Below are positions 1-7,516 of a DNA stretch of 25,343 nucleotides, piece after piece. The position numbers and the translations under genes are program-made. Each line of letters opens with the position of its first letter. Positions within the stretch are counted from its first letter, which is position 1. Source of the stretch: Acidobacteriota bacterium (GTDB lineage Bacteria; Acidobacteriota; UBA4820; DSQY01); contig JAKAIJ010000005.1 in the NCBI GenBank assembly GCA_021814355.1, positions 1 through 25,343 of the forward strand, read 5' to 3'. The notes beneath the pieces are model-generated. The model made no database searches. It was not told the origin of the DNA and saw only the letters and a program-made list of their open reading frames with translations.

Positions 1-384
1 TACTACCAGGTCTACAGCAACGACGCCCTGGTGGGCACGACCTCCTCGAACGTCTTCACCGACACGGGGCTTGCCCTCAACACGACCTACAACTACTCGA
101 TCCGGACCGTGGACGCAGGGCAGTGGGTAAGCACGGGTTGCCCGGCGGGTTCTTCCGTCTACGTCAAGACCAACGCCGCCCTGCTGCTTGCGGTCAACAA
201 GAGCGTCCCCAACGCGCTCCTCACCTGGAACGACGGAGGGTTGAACAACTACAACGTCTACAGGGGCACCGACCCGCAGGTGATGCGTCTCGTGGGAAGC
301 ACCGCCGGTCAGTCCTACCAGGACGCCAACGTCCTCAACGACGCGATCCTCTACTTCTACACGGTGGATGACCCCGGGCAGTGA
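1..384 (+). CDS. C-terminal part of a secreted fibronectin type III-like protein (5' truncated)
   Basis: The frame is open from the first base of the window, so only the last 127 residues are present and the real start lies upstream. The visible part is rich in Tyr, Asn, Thr and Val. It reads as about two fibronectin-III-like beta-sandwich repeats: one ends in a typical NTTYNYSIRTVD strand pair, and a second begins around ALLTWNDGG and continues through NYNVYRG to LYFYTVDD. Such modules occur in secreted or surface adhesins and in carbohydrate-binding or fibre proteins. No sorting signal, PEP-CTERM or membrane anchor is visible at the C-terminus, which ends shortly after YTVDDPGQ. The gene converges on the minus-strand gene ending at 448, with a hairpin between them. 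The exact role cannot be told without the missing N-terminus. Confidence 0.7.
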   Translation, partial: YYQVYSNDALVGTTSSNVFTDTGLALNTTYNYSIRTVDAGQWVSTGCPAGSSVYVKTNAALLLAVNKSVPNALLTWNDGGLNNYNVYRGTDPQVMRLVGSTAGQSYQDANVLNDAILYFYTVDDPGQ

Positions 385-400
385 AGCCTTCTCCCCGGCA

Positions 401-433
401 AGAGGCCGCGGGTCCTCTGGGCCCGCGGCCTCT
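401..433. terminator. Bidirectional hairpin terminator between convergent genes
   Basis: Perfect 12-bp inverted repeat (401-412 pairs with 422-433) with a 9-nt loop. It lies between two convergent stop codons at 384 and 448. The stem is very GC-rich, but only a short T/C stretch follows on either strand, so it is a plausible rather than classical intrinsic terminator. Confidence 0.65.
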
Positions 434-447
434 CTGTTCGGGCCCGG

Positions 448-2865
448 TTAGAATCCCTGGACGGCCACGTGAATCTCCACGGCCCCGGCGAGGTCCTTGC
501 TCGAGAACTTGTGCTGGTGGCTCCCCTGGGGCTGGGCGGCCGCCGGGCCGACGGTCACCTTCTCGCCCGAGGGCTCGGCTCCCTGGAAGATGAGCTTTGC
601 CGTGTAGGTGGCGTCGGGGGCCAACCTCCGGCTGGTGCCGTGGTAGAAAGAGACGTCGTTCTGGTCGTACATAGCGACGACGGCGTCGTGGAGACTCTGC
701 AGCCGCACCTGCTCCTGATAGAGGGCGTCGCATCCGTCACTGGCGATGCGGTAGAGGTTGTGCATCTCGATCGTGACCGCCTCGGCGGCGAAGGCCTCGC
801 GCCATGGGCCGTCCTCGATCAGAGAATCCAGAAGGGCCTTGAGCTTGCTCTTCGCCGTGCCCTTGAGCGCGGAGGTGAGGATGTCCTTGAATCCCTTGTC
901 CTTGGCGCCCTTGGCGAACTGGGCGAAGCCCGACTTGGCCTGGGCCACGCTCGCCGGGAGCCCGTCCATGAAGGCGCGGAGGCCGGCCGAGCGCTTGAGT
1001 GCCAGGGCGAGGGCGTCGGAGCCCCTCTTCGCGGCCTGATCCGCCAGGAGCTTCTTTCCCACCTTGGCCCCGTAGTCTTTAGCCTCTGCGCTCCAGGAGG
1101 TCCGTGAGCCGGCCTGCCTGGCCATGTCGGCGCGAATCGCCTCGGGGTCCAGAAACTTGTAGCCGCCCAGCTCGCGGGCGTCGCCCTTGGCCGCGGCCAA
1201 TTCCACGCCCAAATCAATCACCTTCTTGGTAACCGCTCCGATGCCGCCCGCGGCCAGCCCCTTCTTGCCGGATTCTCTCAGGACATCAATGAGAAAGTCC
1301 GCCGCCTCCACGCCCCACTGGGCGAGGGCGGAGTAGGCCGGGAGAGACACGAGCGCCCGCCGCTTGGCCATCTCCTCGTCGAAGGCCTTCTTCCAATCGG
1401 CCTTCACCGACTCCCGTAGCGCCTCGGCGCGGGCGGTGCTCGCCTTTGCGCGCGCGAGTTCTTCGTCTATCTGGCGTAGCGCGTCGGCCGGGTCCCACCA
1501 GGTCGCGCTGTAGACGGGGGGTACCTCCACCTTCGTCAGGAGCGGTACGCCCTGCAGTCGGCCGTTGGCGGTGGCGTCGCGCAGGAGATCCACCCGGGCC
1601 TGGCACCGGCCCATGGCCTCGGCGTGGCGCGCGTGGTCGGCGGCCGCGAGGTCGTAGTCGGAGGTCGCCCGGTAGAGGGCTTCGCCCGCCTCCAGGAAGA
1701 CTTTGTGCGCCGCGTCGTACTTGCCTCGGGCGTCTCTCTCTCGCTCCTGCGCCTTGGAGAGCTCCTTCATCAGATCGCCCTTCCCCTTGCCGCTCCAGGC
1801 GGGATCGAAGGCGACGCCCCGCTCTTTCAGCGCGTCCCGCATGGCGTCACGCTTGGCGTACTCCTTGGCGAACTGGGCCGGGGAGCCCCCGACGTCGCGC
1901 AGGCGCGCGAGGAAGACCAGCTCCTCGAGGTAGGCGACCAGGAGCTTTTCGTCCTCGAGGCGCGACGCGGCGCCCATCTGGACGTCCCGGGCGCTCCGCT
2001 CGGCAGCTTTGGCCTGGTTGTATGGGTCCTCGGCCGCGGCGCGTTTCGACTCGGCCGCGTGGAAGAGGGGCTCCTCGGCCTTGAGGTCGGCCTCGGCCTC
2101 GTGGAGCTTGGCCAAGGCGGTGTCGTGGAGCTTCTTGCCGGGCTCGTAATCCACGCGGACGGAGGAGATCAGCACCAGCGGCTTGAAGCAGCGCTCGGCG
2201 ATGATCTTACCGATCTCCGCCCGGGTCTTCCCCTTCGCCTCCTCGATGGCCCGCTCCTTCGCGTGGTAGGGGGCGAGGGCCGCCTCGACCTTGGCGGTGG
2301 TGTCGCCGCCCTGCTTCTGCAGGATGGGCCAGAGCCGGTCGTGCTCCCTGCCTGTGGCCTGGCGCTGGGCCTCTTCCTGTCCCCAGGTGTTCATGAGGGT
2401 TTCCATCAGGTTGGCGAGCTTCCTCTCCTCCGCGCTCCAGCACTGGACGCCCGCGTCGAGGTAGGCCATATCGGCGGGGTCGAGGGGGTCCCGCTCCCGC
2501 AGAGTCATGAGGGAGTAGCCGAGGTAGTTCTCGTGCTCGGCGTAGAAGCCGTGGATATCCACCCAGCTCCCCGCGAGGGAGCTGCCCCAGTTGTGGCTCA
2601 TCTCTTTCAGATTACCGGTCGCGCCCGCCTTGCGGAGGGCTTCGGCGACGGTCTGGTCGGAGTGTCCCGAGCCGTAGATCTCGCCCATGGCCTGGGCGCG
2701 CTTCTCGATGGCCGCCATGTGGGCCTTGATGCGCTTCTCTGCCTCCGGGTAGGGGATGCCGGACTGCGCCCGCGCGGCGAGGGCGGGAAGGAGAAACACC
2801 ATCACCTGCACCCAGACCACGGGGGACCACGCCGGATGCCCGGACCGCCTGCTCACGACCCGCAT
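448..2865 (-). CDS. Large secreted coiled-coil protein of unknown family
   Basis: An 805-residue protein with an N-terminal signal peptide: basic MRVVSRRSG, then a hydrophobic stretch near residues 16-31 ending ALAARAQS. It should be exported to the periplasm or beyond. Residues of about 40-480 are charged and Ala/Glu/Lys/Arg-rich, with long helical heptad-like segments typical of coiled coils. A more globular helical part follows at about 500-690. The last 70 residues are beta-type (DATYTAKLIFQG, AVEIHVAVQGF) and end in a strand, as in an outer-membrane-targeted or beta-sandwich domain. I chose the ATG at 2865 because AGGAGG lies 6 nt upstream. A TTG two codons earlier abuts that ribosome site and is unlikely. 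The gene follows speA by 47 nt on the same strand and could be co-transcribed with it. I do not recognise the family and assign no function. Confidence 0.75.
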   Translation of the reverse strand: MRVVSRRSGHPAWSPVVWVQVMVFLLPALAARAQSGIPYPEAEKRIKAHMAAIEKRAQAMGEIYGSGHSDQTVAEALRKAGATGNLKEMSHNWGSSLAGSWVDIHGFYAEHENYLGYSLMTLRERDPLDPADMAYLDAGVQCWSAEERKLANLMETLMNTWGQEEAQRQATGREHDRLWPILQKQGGDTTAKVEAALAPYHAKERAIEEAKGKTRAEIGKIIAERCFKPLVLISSVRVDYEPGKKLHDTALAKLHEAEADLKAEEPLFHAAESKRAAAEDPYNQAKAAERSARDVQMGAASRLEDEKLLVAYLEELVFLARLRDVGGSPAQFAKEYAKRDAMRDALKERGVAFDPAWSGKGKGDLMKELSKAQERERDARGKYDAAHKVFLEAGEALYRATSDYDLAAADHARHAEAMGRCQARVDLLRDATANGRLQGVPLLTKVEVPPVYSATWWDPADALRQIDEELARAKASTARAEALRESVKADWKKAFDEEMAKRRALVSLPAYSALAQWGVEAADFLIDVLRESGKKGLAAGGIGAVTKKVIDLGVELAAAKGDARELGGYKFLDPEAIRADMARQAGSRTSWSAEAKDYGAKVGKKLLADQAAKRGSDALALALKRSAGLRAFMDGLPASVAQAKSGFAQFAKGAKDKGFKDILTSALKGTAKSKLKALLDSLIEDGPWREAFAAEAVTIEMHNLYRIASDGCDALYQEQVRLQSLHDAVVAMYDQNDVSFYHGTSRRLAPDATYTAKLIFQGAEPSGEKVTVGPAAAQPQGSHQHKFSSKDLAGAVEIHVAVQGF

Positions 2866-2912
2866 GACCAACCTCCTTGCTCTCCCCGGGTGTCCTTGGG
2901 ATGCCTGTCCCG

Positions 2913-4844
2913 CTACTCCAGGTACGTGTACCCGTCCAGCCCCTCTTCGAGGAACTTCTTGATGGCGGCGGACTCCTTGATGGTGATCCGTCTCTCCTCG
3001 ATGCCCTCCTCGATAGCGTGCCGGATGGCGTTCATCATGTCCCGCTTCTGGTACTGCATGTACTCCAGCACGTCGCGGACCGTGTCGCCCTCGATGGTCT
3101 TGTCAATGCGGTACTTGTTGCGCCCCGTGATGGAGACGTGGACGGTGTTGGTGTCGCCGAAGAGGTTGTGCAGGTCGCCGAGGGCCTCCTGGTAGGCCCC
3201 CACGAGAAAGACTCCGAGGTAGTAGGGCTTGCCCTCCTGGAGGGCGTGGAGTTCGATGGTGTTCTTCACGTCGTGCAGGTCAATGAACTGGTCCACCTTC
3301 CCGTCGGAGTCGCAGGTGATGTCCGCCAGCGTGGCCTTGCGGGAGGGCCGCTCGCCCAGCCGGTGGATGGGGCAGATGGGAAAGAGCTGCTTCACGGCCC
3401 AGTGGTCGGGCAGGCTCTGGAAGACCGAGAGGTTGGCGTAGTAGGTGTCGGAAATGAAGCGGTCCAGGTTCTCGAGCTCGTCGGGGACGTAGTCGAGGCC
3501 TCGGATGATCTTGGCGATGCCCGTGCAGACGAGGTAGAAGAGCCGCTCGACCAGGGCCCGGTGCTCCAGGGAGATCATCCCCACGTTGAAGAGCGTGAGG
3601 GTCTCGTCCCGGATCTGGATGGCGTCGTGGTAGCTCTCCTGGAAGTTCTTCACCGTGAGGCTCTTCTGGATCTCCTGGAGGCCGCGGATCGGCTCCGGGA
3701 CGTCGTCCGGCAGGTCGAGGGCGCGCTGCTCGTCCAGTAGCTCGCTGGTGCCGAGGACGTTGAAGACCAGGATGGAGCTGTAGGCCACGAGCGCGCGGCC
3801 GCTCTCGGAGATCACGTGGGGATGCGGGATGTTCTTCTCCTCGCAGATTTCCGCGAGGGCCGAGATGACGTCGCTGGCGTACTCCTCCACGGTGTAGTTG
3901 GCGCTGGAGGAGAAGTTGGTCTTGCTCCCGTCGTAGTCCACCGCCAGTCCGCCGCCCACGTCGAAGTAGCGGATGCCCACCCCCATCCGCACCAGCTCGG
4001 CGAAGATGCGGGTGGACTCCCGCATGGCGTCCTTCACGCTCTGGATGGAGGTGATCTGGGAGCCCAGGTGGAAGTGGAGGAGCTGGAGGCAGCCCAGCAT
4101 CCCCGCCCCCTGGAGCTTCTCCACGACGTCGAGGATCTCGGCGGCGAAGAGGCCGAACTTGGACTTGTCCCCGCCGGAGCCCTCCCACTTTCCGCGGCCC
4201 CGGGCCGAGAGCTTGGCGCGCACGCCGAGGATGGGCTTCACCTTCATCTTGCGGGCGAGCCTTACGGCGGTGTCGAGCTCGGAGGGCTTCTCGATCACGA
4301 TGATGACCTTGCGGCCCATCTTGGTGCCCCAGAGCGCCATCTCGATGTACTCGTCGTCCTTATACCCGTTGCAGATGACGGGGGCGTCCGCGTTGTCCAG
4401 GGAGGAGAGGACGATGAGCAACTCGGCCTTTGTCCCGGCCTCGAGGCCGAAGTTGTAGACCTTGCCGAACTCCACGATGTCCTCGACCACCTGGCGGCTC
4501 TGGTTGACCTTGACGGGGTAGACGCCGAAGTACTTTCCGCCGTAGTTGTAGTCGTTGATGGCGCGGTTGAAGGCGAGCTGGATTTCCTCGATGCGCTTCT
4601 GGAGGATGTCGGTGAAGCGGATGAGGACCGGCGTCGTGACGCCGCGCAGCCGCAGGTCGTCGAGGAAGTCCTTGACGTCGAGGGAGCGCTGGCGGTTCTT
4701 CTCGGGCAGGACGACGATGTGCCCCTTGTCGTTGATGTCGAAGAACCCCTTGCCCCACTCGGCGATATCGTAGAGCTCGCGAGACTCATCCACGGACCAC
4801 TTGGAGAGGCTCGTCGTGTCCTTCAGCTTGATCTTCTGCACCAT
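2913..4844 (-). CDS. speA: Biosynthetic arginine decarboxylase
   Basis: A 643-residue fold-type III PLP enzyme that converts arginine to agmatine and CO2, the first step of the agmatine route to putrescine. Length and order match E. coli SpeA (about 658 residues). The PLP lysine is Lys112 in GVYPVKVNQ. HFHLGSQI and YFDVGGGLAVDYDGS form the barrel phosphate-binding region, ESGRALVAYSS follows, and the late substrate-site motif ITCDSDG contains Cys511. No signal peptide is seen, so the enzyme should be cytoplasmic. The start ATG at 4844 gives the usual N-terminus (KWSVDESRELYDIAEWG). The ribosome site is weak (GAGCGAGG-like). The gene is divergent from the hotdog/ketosynthase cluster. No other polyamine gene (agmatinase or agmatine deiminase) lies in the window. 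Confidence 0.96.
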   Translation of the reverse strand: MVQKIKLKDTTSLSKWSVDESRELYDIAEWGKGFFDINDKGHIVVLPEKNRQRSLDVKDFLDDLRLRGVTTPVLIRFTDILQKRIEEIQLAFNRAINDYNYGGKYFGVYPVKVNQSRQVVEDIVEFGKVYNFGLEAGTKAELLIVLSSLDNADAPVICNGYKDDEYIEMALWGTKMGRKVIIVIEKPSELDTAVRLARKMKVKPILGVRAKLSARGRGKWEGSGGDKSKFGLFAAEILDVVEKLQGAGMLGCLQLLHFHLGSQITSIQSVKDAMRESTRIFAELVRMGVGIRYFDVGGGLAVDYDGSKTNFSSSANYTVEEYASDVISALAEICEEKNIPHPHVISESGRALVAYSSILVFNVLGTSELLDEQRALDLPDDVPEPIRGLQEIQKSLTVKNFQESYHDAIQIRDETLTLFNVGMISLEHRALVERLFYLVCTGIAKIIRGLDYVPDELENLDRFISDTYYANLSVFQSLPDHWAVKQLFPICPIHRLGERPSRKATLADITCDSDGKVDQFIDLHDVKNTIELHALQEGKPYYLGVFLVGAYQEALGDLHNLFGDTNTVHVSITGRNKYRIDKTIEGDTVRDVLEYMQYQKRDMMNAIRHAIEEGIEERRITIKESAAIKKFLEEGLDGYTYLE

Positions 4845-4901
4845 CTCGCGCCTCGCTCCGGCCGGGGCCGGCTCCTTCGTCCGCTTCCCGCGTGTCGTCT
4901 C

Positions 4902-4930
4902 TTCTTACCCCAAACGGCACGTCCGTTCAA
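4902..4930 (-). promoter_or_regulatory. Candidate promoter for speA
   Basis: Read on the minus strand, TTGAAC (4930-4925) is followed after exactly 17 nt by TAAGAA (4907-4902). The -35 matches the consensus at 4 of 6 positions and the -10 at only about 3 of 6. It lies about 58 nt upstream of the speA start in the 148-bp divergent region. Confidence 0.35.
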
Positions 4931-4955
4931 GGGCCGCGTGTGTCCGCCACCCCGC

Positions 4956-4984
4956 TTGTCCCACGGCGGGGGGCTTGCTATGCT
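4956..4984 (+). promoter_or_regulatory. Extended -10 promoter of the hotdog/ketosynthase operon
   Basis: TTGTCC (4956-4961), a 17-nt spacer, then TATGCT (4979-4984) preceded by TG one base upstream (4976-4977), an extended -10 arrangement. The -10 ends only 8 nt before the ATG at 4993. The transcript would therefore start within about 1-3 nt of the start codon and be nearly leaderless. No convincing Shine-Dalgarno sequence precedes this ATG. Confidence 0.55.
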
Positions 4985-4992
4985 CGGAAACG

Positions 4993-5367
4993 ATGGACGC
5001 GAGGCCGCCACTGCCCCACCGCTACCCCTTCGAGATGCTGGACCCAGGCGGTTCCGGCGCGCGCGTGCGCCTGTCGGCTGACGACGCCCGGTCCCGCGGC
5101 GGGCCGGTTCCGCCCTGGGCGCTCGTGGAGGCGCTGGCGCAGGCCGCCGGGCTGGCGTGCGCGGGCGAGGGGGCGTCGGGGGGCAGCCTCGTACAGGTCA
5201 ACCGGCTCCGTTGGCCCCGGCCGGTCCTTCCCGGCGAGACCCTTGACCTCTGCTGCACGCTGGTGAGGCAGATGGGGCCGTTGAGGCGGGTCCGCGTGGC
5301 GGTGAGGCGGGAGGGGCGCTTGGTCGCCACCGCGGTGCTCACCCTGCGCGTGGAGGGCGGGGCGTGA
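4993..5367 (+). CDS. FabZ-like hotdog-fold protein lacking the catalytic His segment
   Basis: A 124-residue protein aligned by eye with 3-hydroxyacyl-ACP dehydratases (FabZ family). It opens with LPHRYPFEMLD, like the LPHRFPFLLVDR start of FabZ. VEALAQAAG (Glu46) matches the hotdog helix that carries the FabZ catalytic Glu, and VNRLRWPRPVLPGETLDLCC matches the strand-turn FKRPVVPGD. The GHFPG segment that normally provides the catalytic His is missing and is replaced by a shorter RSRGGPVPPW stretch. It may therefore be a non-catalytic partner subunit, or act on a different thioester. I chose the ATG at 4993 because an in-frame ATG at 4801 would lie inside speA and its promoter. The stop overlaps the next start (GTGA), which indicates translational coupling to the ketosynthase. 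Confidence 0.75.
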   Translation: MDARPPLPHRYPFEMLDPGGSGARVRLSADDARSRGGPVPPWALVEALAQAAGLACAGEGASGGSLVQVNRLRWPRPVLPGETLDLCCTLVRQMGPLRRVRVAVRREGRLVATAVLTLRVEGGA

Positions 5368-6551
5368 GGGCAGCGGCGGTCACAGGGCTGGGTCTCGTCT
5401 GCGGCCTCGGCGCGACGCCGGAGGATCTCTGGCGGGCGCTCTGCGACGGGCGCAGCGCCGTGGGCGACCTGACGCGGTTCCCCGCGGAGGGACTGCGCAG
5501 CCGGCGGGTGGTGGAGGCGGTCTCCTTCCCGCGCGCGGGCATCCCCCCCGGGCTCTCCCAGGTGGACGCGATGGCCTTCTACGCGGTGGGGGAGGCGCTT
5601 CGGTCGGCGGGGCTGGAGCGCCCGCCCGCGGGCGCGGGGGTGAGCGTGGGAACCGGCGTCGGGGGGCTCCCTGAAAGCGAGGCGGCCTTCTTCGAGCACC
5701 TGGACACGGGGCGCCTCACGCCGCACGTCCGGGACTTCCTCTCTCACCTGCCGGCCATGGCGGCGGACCGCATCGCCGCCCGCTATGGGCTGGAGGGGCC
5801 GCGGGCGAGCGTGGTGAATGCCTGCTCCTCCTCCACTGTGTCGCTGGGCCAGGCGTGGCTCTGGATCGCCTCGGGCGAGGCGGACTTCGTCCTGGCGGGC
5901 GCCTCCGACGCGCTCACGCGGCTCACCGTGGGCGGGTTCAACACCCTGCGGGTGGTTACCCTCGACCGCCCCAGGCCTTTCGACGGGGGGCGGTCGGGGA
6001 TGGTGGTGGGCGAGGGGGCCGCCTTTTTCGTCCTGGAGTCGGAGGCTCGAGCCGAGGCCCGCGGCGCCAAGGTGCTGGCCTGGCTCGAGGGGTACGGCCT
6101 CTCGAGCGACGCCCACCACGCCACCCAGCCCCACCCCGAGGGTGCCGGGGCGCTGGCTTGCCTGCGCCAGTGCCTGGCGACCGCCGGGCTCGGGCCCGAG
6201 GCGCTCGACCACGTGAACGCCCACGGCACGGCCACGCCGGCGAACGACCGCGCGGAGGCCAAGGCGCTGGGCGAGCTCCTGGGGGGCCGCGCCCCGGAGG
6301 TCCCCGTCACCTCGATCAAGGGCGCCATCGGACACTGCCTCTGCGCGGCGGGGGCGCTGGAGGCCGCCGCCGTCGTGCTCGCCCTCGTCCACCAGGAGGT
6401 CCCGCCCTGCGCGGGGCTGGACGACCTGGAGCTGGGCGTGGAGCTCCACGTGCCGCGGCGGACCGAGCGACGGACCCTGCGCCACGCGCTCTCGCTCAAC
6501 CTGGCCTTCGGCGGGAACAACGCCGCGGTTCTCTTCAGGAGGGCCCCGTGA
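5364..6551 (+). CDS. Beta-ketoacyl-ACP synthase, FabF (KAS II) type
   Basis: A 395-residue condensing enzyme of the thiolase fold, predicted to condense an acyl thioester with malonyl-ACP. The complete Cys-His-His set is present: Cys154 in VNACSSST, His287 in NAHGTATPAND and His324 in TSIKGAIGHC, with Lys319 just before it. The C-terminal NLAFGGNNA glycine-rich motif is also intact. The length is slightly under that of FabF (about 410). GTG start, overlapping the upstream stop by 4 nt. Its own stop overlaps the next GTG by 4 nt in the same GTGA pattern. The immediate neighbours are a dehydratase-like protein and a catalytically dead ketosynthase-like protein. A specialised type II fatty acid or polyketide role is therefore more likely than housekeeping FabF, for which fabD, fabG and acpP would be expected nearby. 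Confidence 0.9.
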   Translation: MRAAAVTGLGLVCGLGATPEDLWRALCDGRSAVGDLTRFPAEGLRSRRVVEAVSFPRAGIPPGLSQVDAMAFYAVGEALRSAGLERPPAGAGVSVGTGVGGLPESEAAFFEHLDTGRLTPHVRDFLSHLPAMAADRIAARYGLEGPRASVVNACSSSTVSLGQAWLWIASGEADFVLAGASDALTRLTVGGFNTLRVVTLDRPRPFDGGRSGMVVGEGAAFFVLESEARAEARGAKVLAWLEGYGLSSDAHHATQPHPEGAGALACLRQCLATAGLGPEALDHVNAHGTATPANDRAEAKALGELLGGRAPEVPVTSIKGAIGHCLCAAGALEAAAVVLALVHQEVPPCAGLDDLELGVELHVPRRTERRTLRHALSLNLAFGGNNAAVLFRRAP

Positions 6552-7516
6552 GCGCCCTGTGGATCTGCGGCGCAGGGGCGGTCTCCCCCGCCGGCGACGG
6601 CGGGAGCGGACCGCGCCGCGTGCCGGAGGGCCTCCCGCTGCGGGCGGGCTTTCCGGCCTCGGCGGTCCGCTGGCTGGACGCCTGCTCGCTCTGGTGGGTG
6701 AACGCCGCCCGGGCCGCCGCGGGCGGAGGGCTGGACCCGGGGTGGGGGCAGGTCGTGGGACTCGGCTGGACCTCGGTGGCTCCAGTGCAGGAGATTCTGA
6801 CCGCCTGCCACCGGAGAGGCTTCGCCGCCATGCCCCCGGCCCGGTTTCCCCTCTCCGTGGGCAACGCGCCCGCGGGACAAGCGGGTCTCCTGCTCGGGCT
6901 GCGGGGCGGAGCGGTCACGCTCAACGGCAAGGAGGCGGCGGGGCTCGCCGCCCTGCTGGAAGCCTGTCGCCTCCTGCGGGCGGGCCTCCTGGAGGGATGC
7001 CTGTCAGGGGGCGTGGACGAGCTGGACCCCTTCCTCCTGCGGCTCCTGCGCCACATCCGCCCCTCGGGTTCGCCGCCCCTGGGCGAAGGGGCTTACGCCC
7101 TTCTCCTCAAACGGTCGGCGGCGGCACCCCCGGGGGCTCTCTGCCGCGTGGCGGCGTGGGCCCAGTGCGGCGCGCCCTGTCCTCCCCACCGCTACCCCGA
7201 CGCGGTGCCCCTGCTCGAGCGTCTCTCGGCCGATCTCTCCCGCGCGGACGACCTCCCGCCCGATTGGGTCTGCCTTCCCGCGGACACGCCCGCGCTCGCG
7301 GAGGCCGCGTCCTCCTGGGCCGGGCGGCGGTGGCCGCGGGCCCGGCGGATCTCCTTCCAGCCCAGGCTCGGGGTCTGCGGCGCCTCGTGGGCGGGCGCCG
7401 CCGCGGAGGCGGCCGGCGCCGTGGCGAGGGGAGAGGCCGGACGTGTCCTTCTGATGGCGGTGGCCACGGGAGGCGCCGCCTACGCTTTGACCCTCGAGGC
7501 AGAACGTGGACAGTGA
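6548..7516 (+). CDS. Catalytically dead ketosynthase-like protein (chain-length-factor-like)
   Basis: A 322-residue protein starting with GTG at 6548, inside the stop of the intact ketosynthase. The outline of a ketosynthase is recognisable: an N-terminal LWICGAGAVSP strand-turn, a nucleophile-elbow region (GGAVTLNGKEAAGLAALLEA), LSGGVDELDPF, GEGAYALLLKR, and a final LLMAVATGGAAYALTLE. Every catalytic residue is replaced. Lys128 stands where the partner has Cys154, the HGTAT motif has become LPADTPA, and GHCLCAAG has become GVCGASWAG. The protein is also about 70 residues shorter than a normal KS. This is the pattern of chain-length factors, which pair with an active KS as a heterodimer in type II polyketide and aryl-polyene systems. 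The reading frame is intact, so it is a pseudoenzyme rather than a decayed gene. Confidence 0.75.
   Translation: MSALWICGAGAVSPAGDGGSGPRRVPEGLPLRAGFPASAVRWLDACSLWWVNAARAAAGGGLDPGWGQVVGLGWTSVAPVQEILTACHRRGFAAMPPARFPLSVGNAPAGQAGLLLGLRGGAVTLNGKEAAGLAALLEACRLLRAGLLEGCLSGGVDELDPFLLRLLRHIRPSGSPPLGEGAYALLLKRSAAAPPGALCRVAAWAQCGAPCPPHRYPDAVPLLERLSADLSRADDLPPDWVCLPADTPALAEAASSWAGRRWPRARRISFQPRLGVCGASWAGAAAEAAGAVARGEAGRVLLMAVATGGAAYALTLEAERGQ

Noticed and set aside
1624..3195. 523-codon open frame on the + strand
   Set aside because: Antisense to the secreted coiled-coil gene and the speA end. Its translation is low-complexity Gly/Val/Leu/Arg, as expected from GC-rich opposite-strand shadow.
4801..4992. 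Upstream ATG that would lengthen the hotdog protein by 64 residues
   Set aside because: It lies inside speA and upstream of the promoter; the added residues do not match the FabZ family.
3816..5081. 421-codon open frame on the + strand over speA
   Set aside because: speA is unmistakable on the other strand; the frame is a composition artefact.
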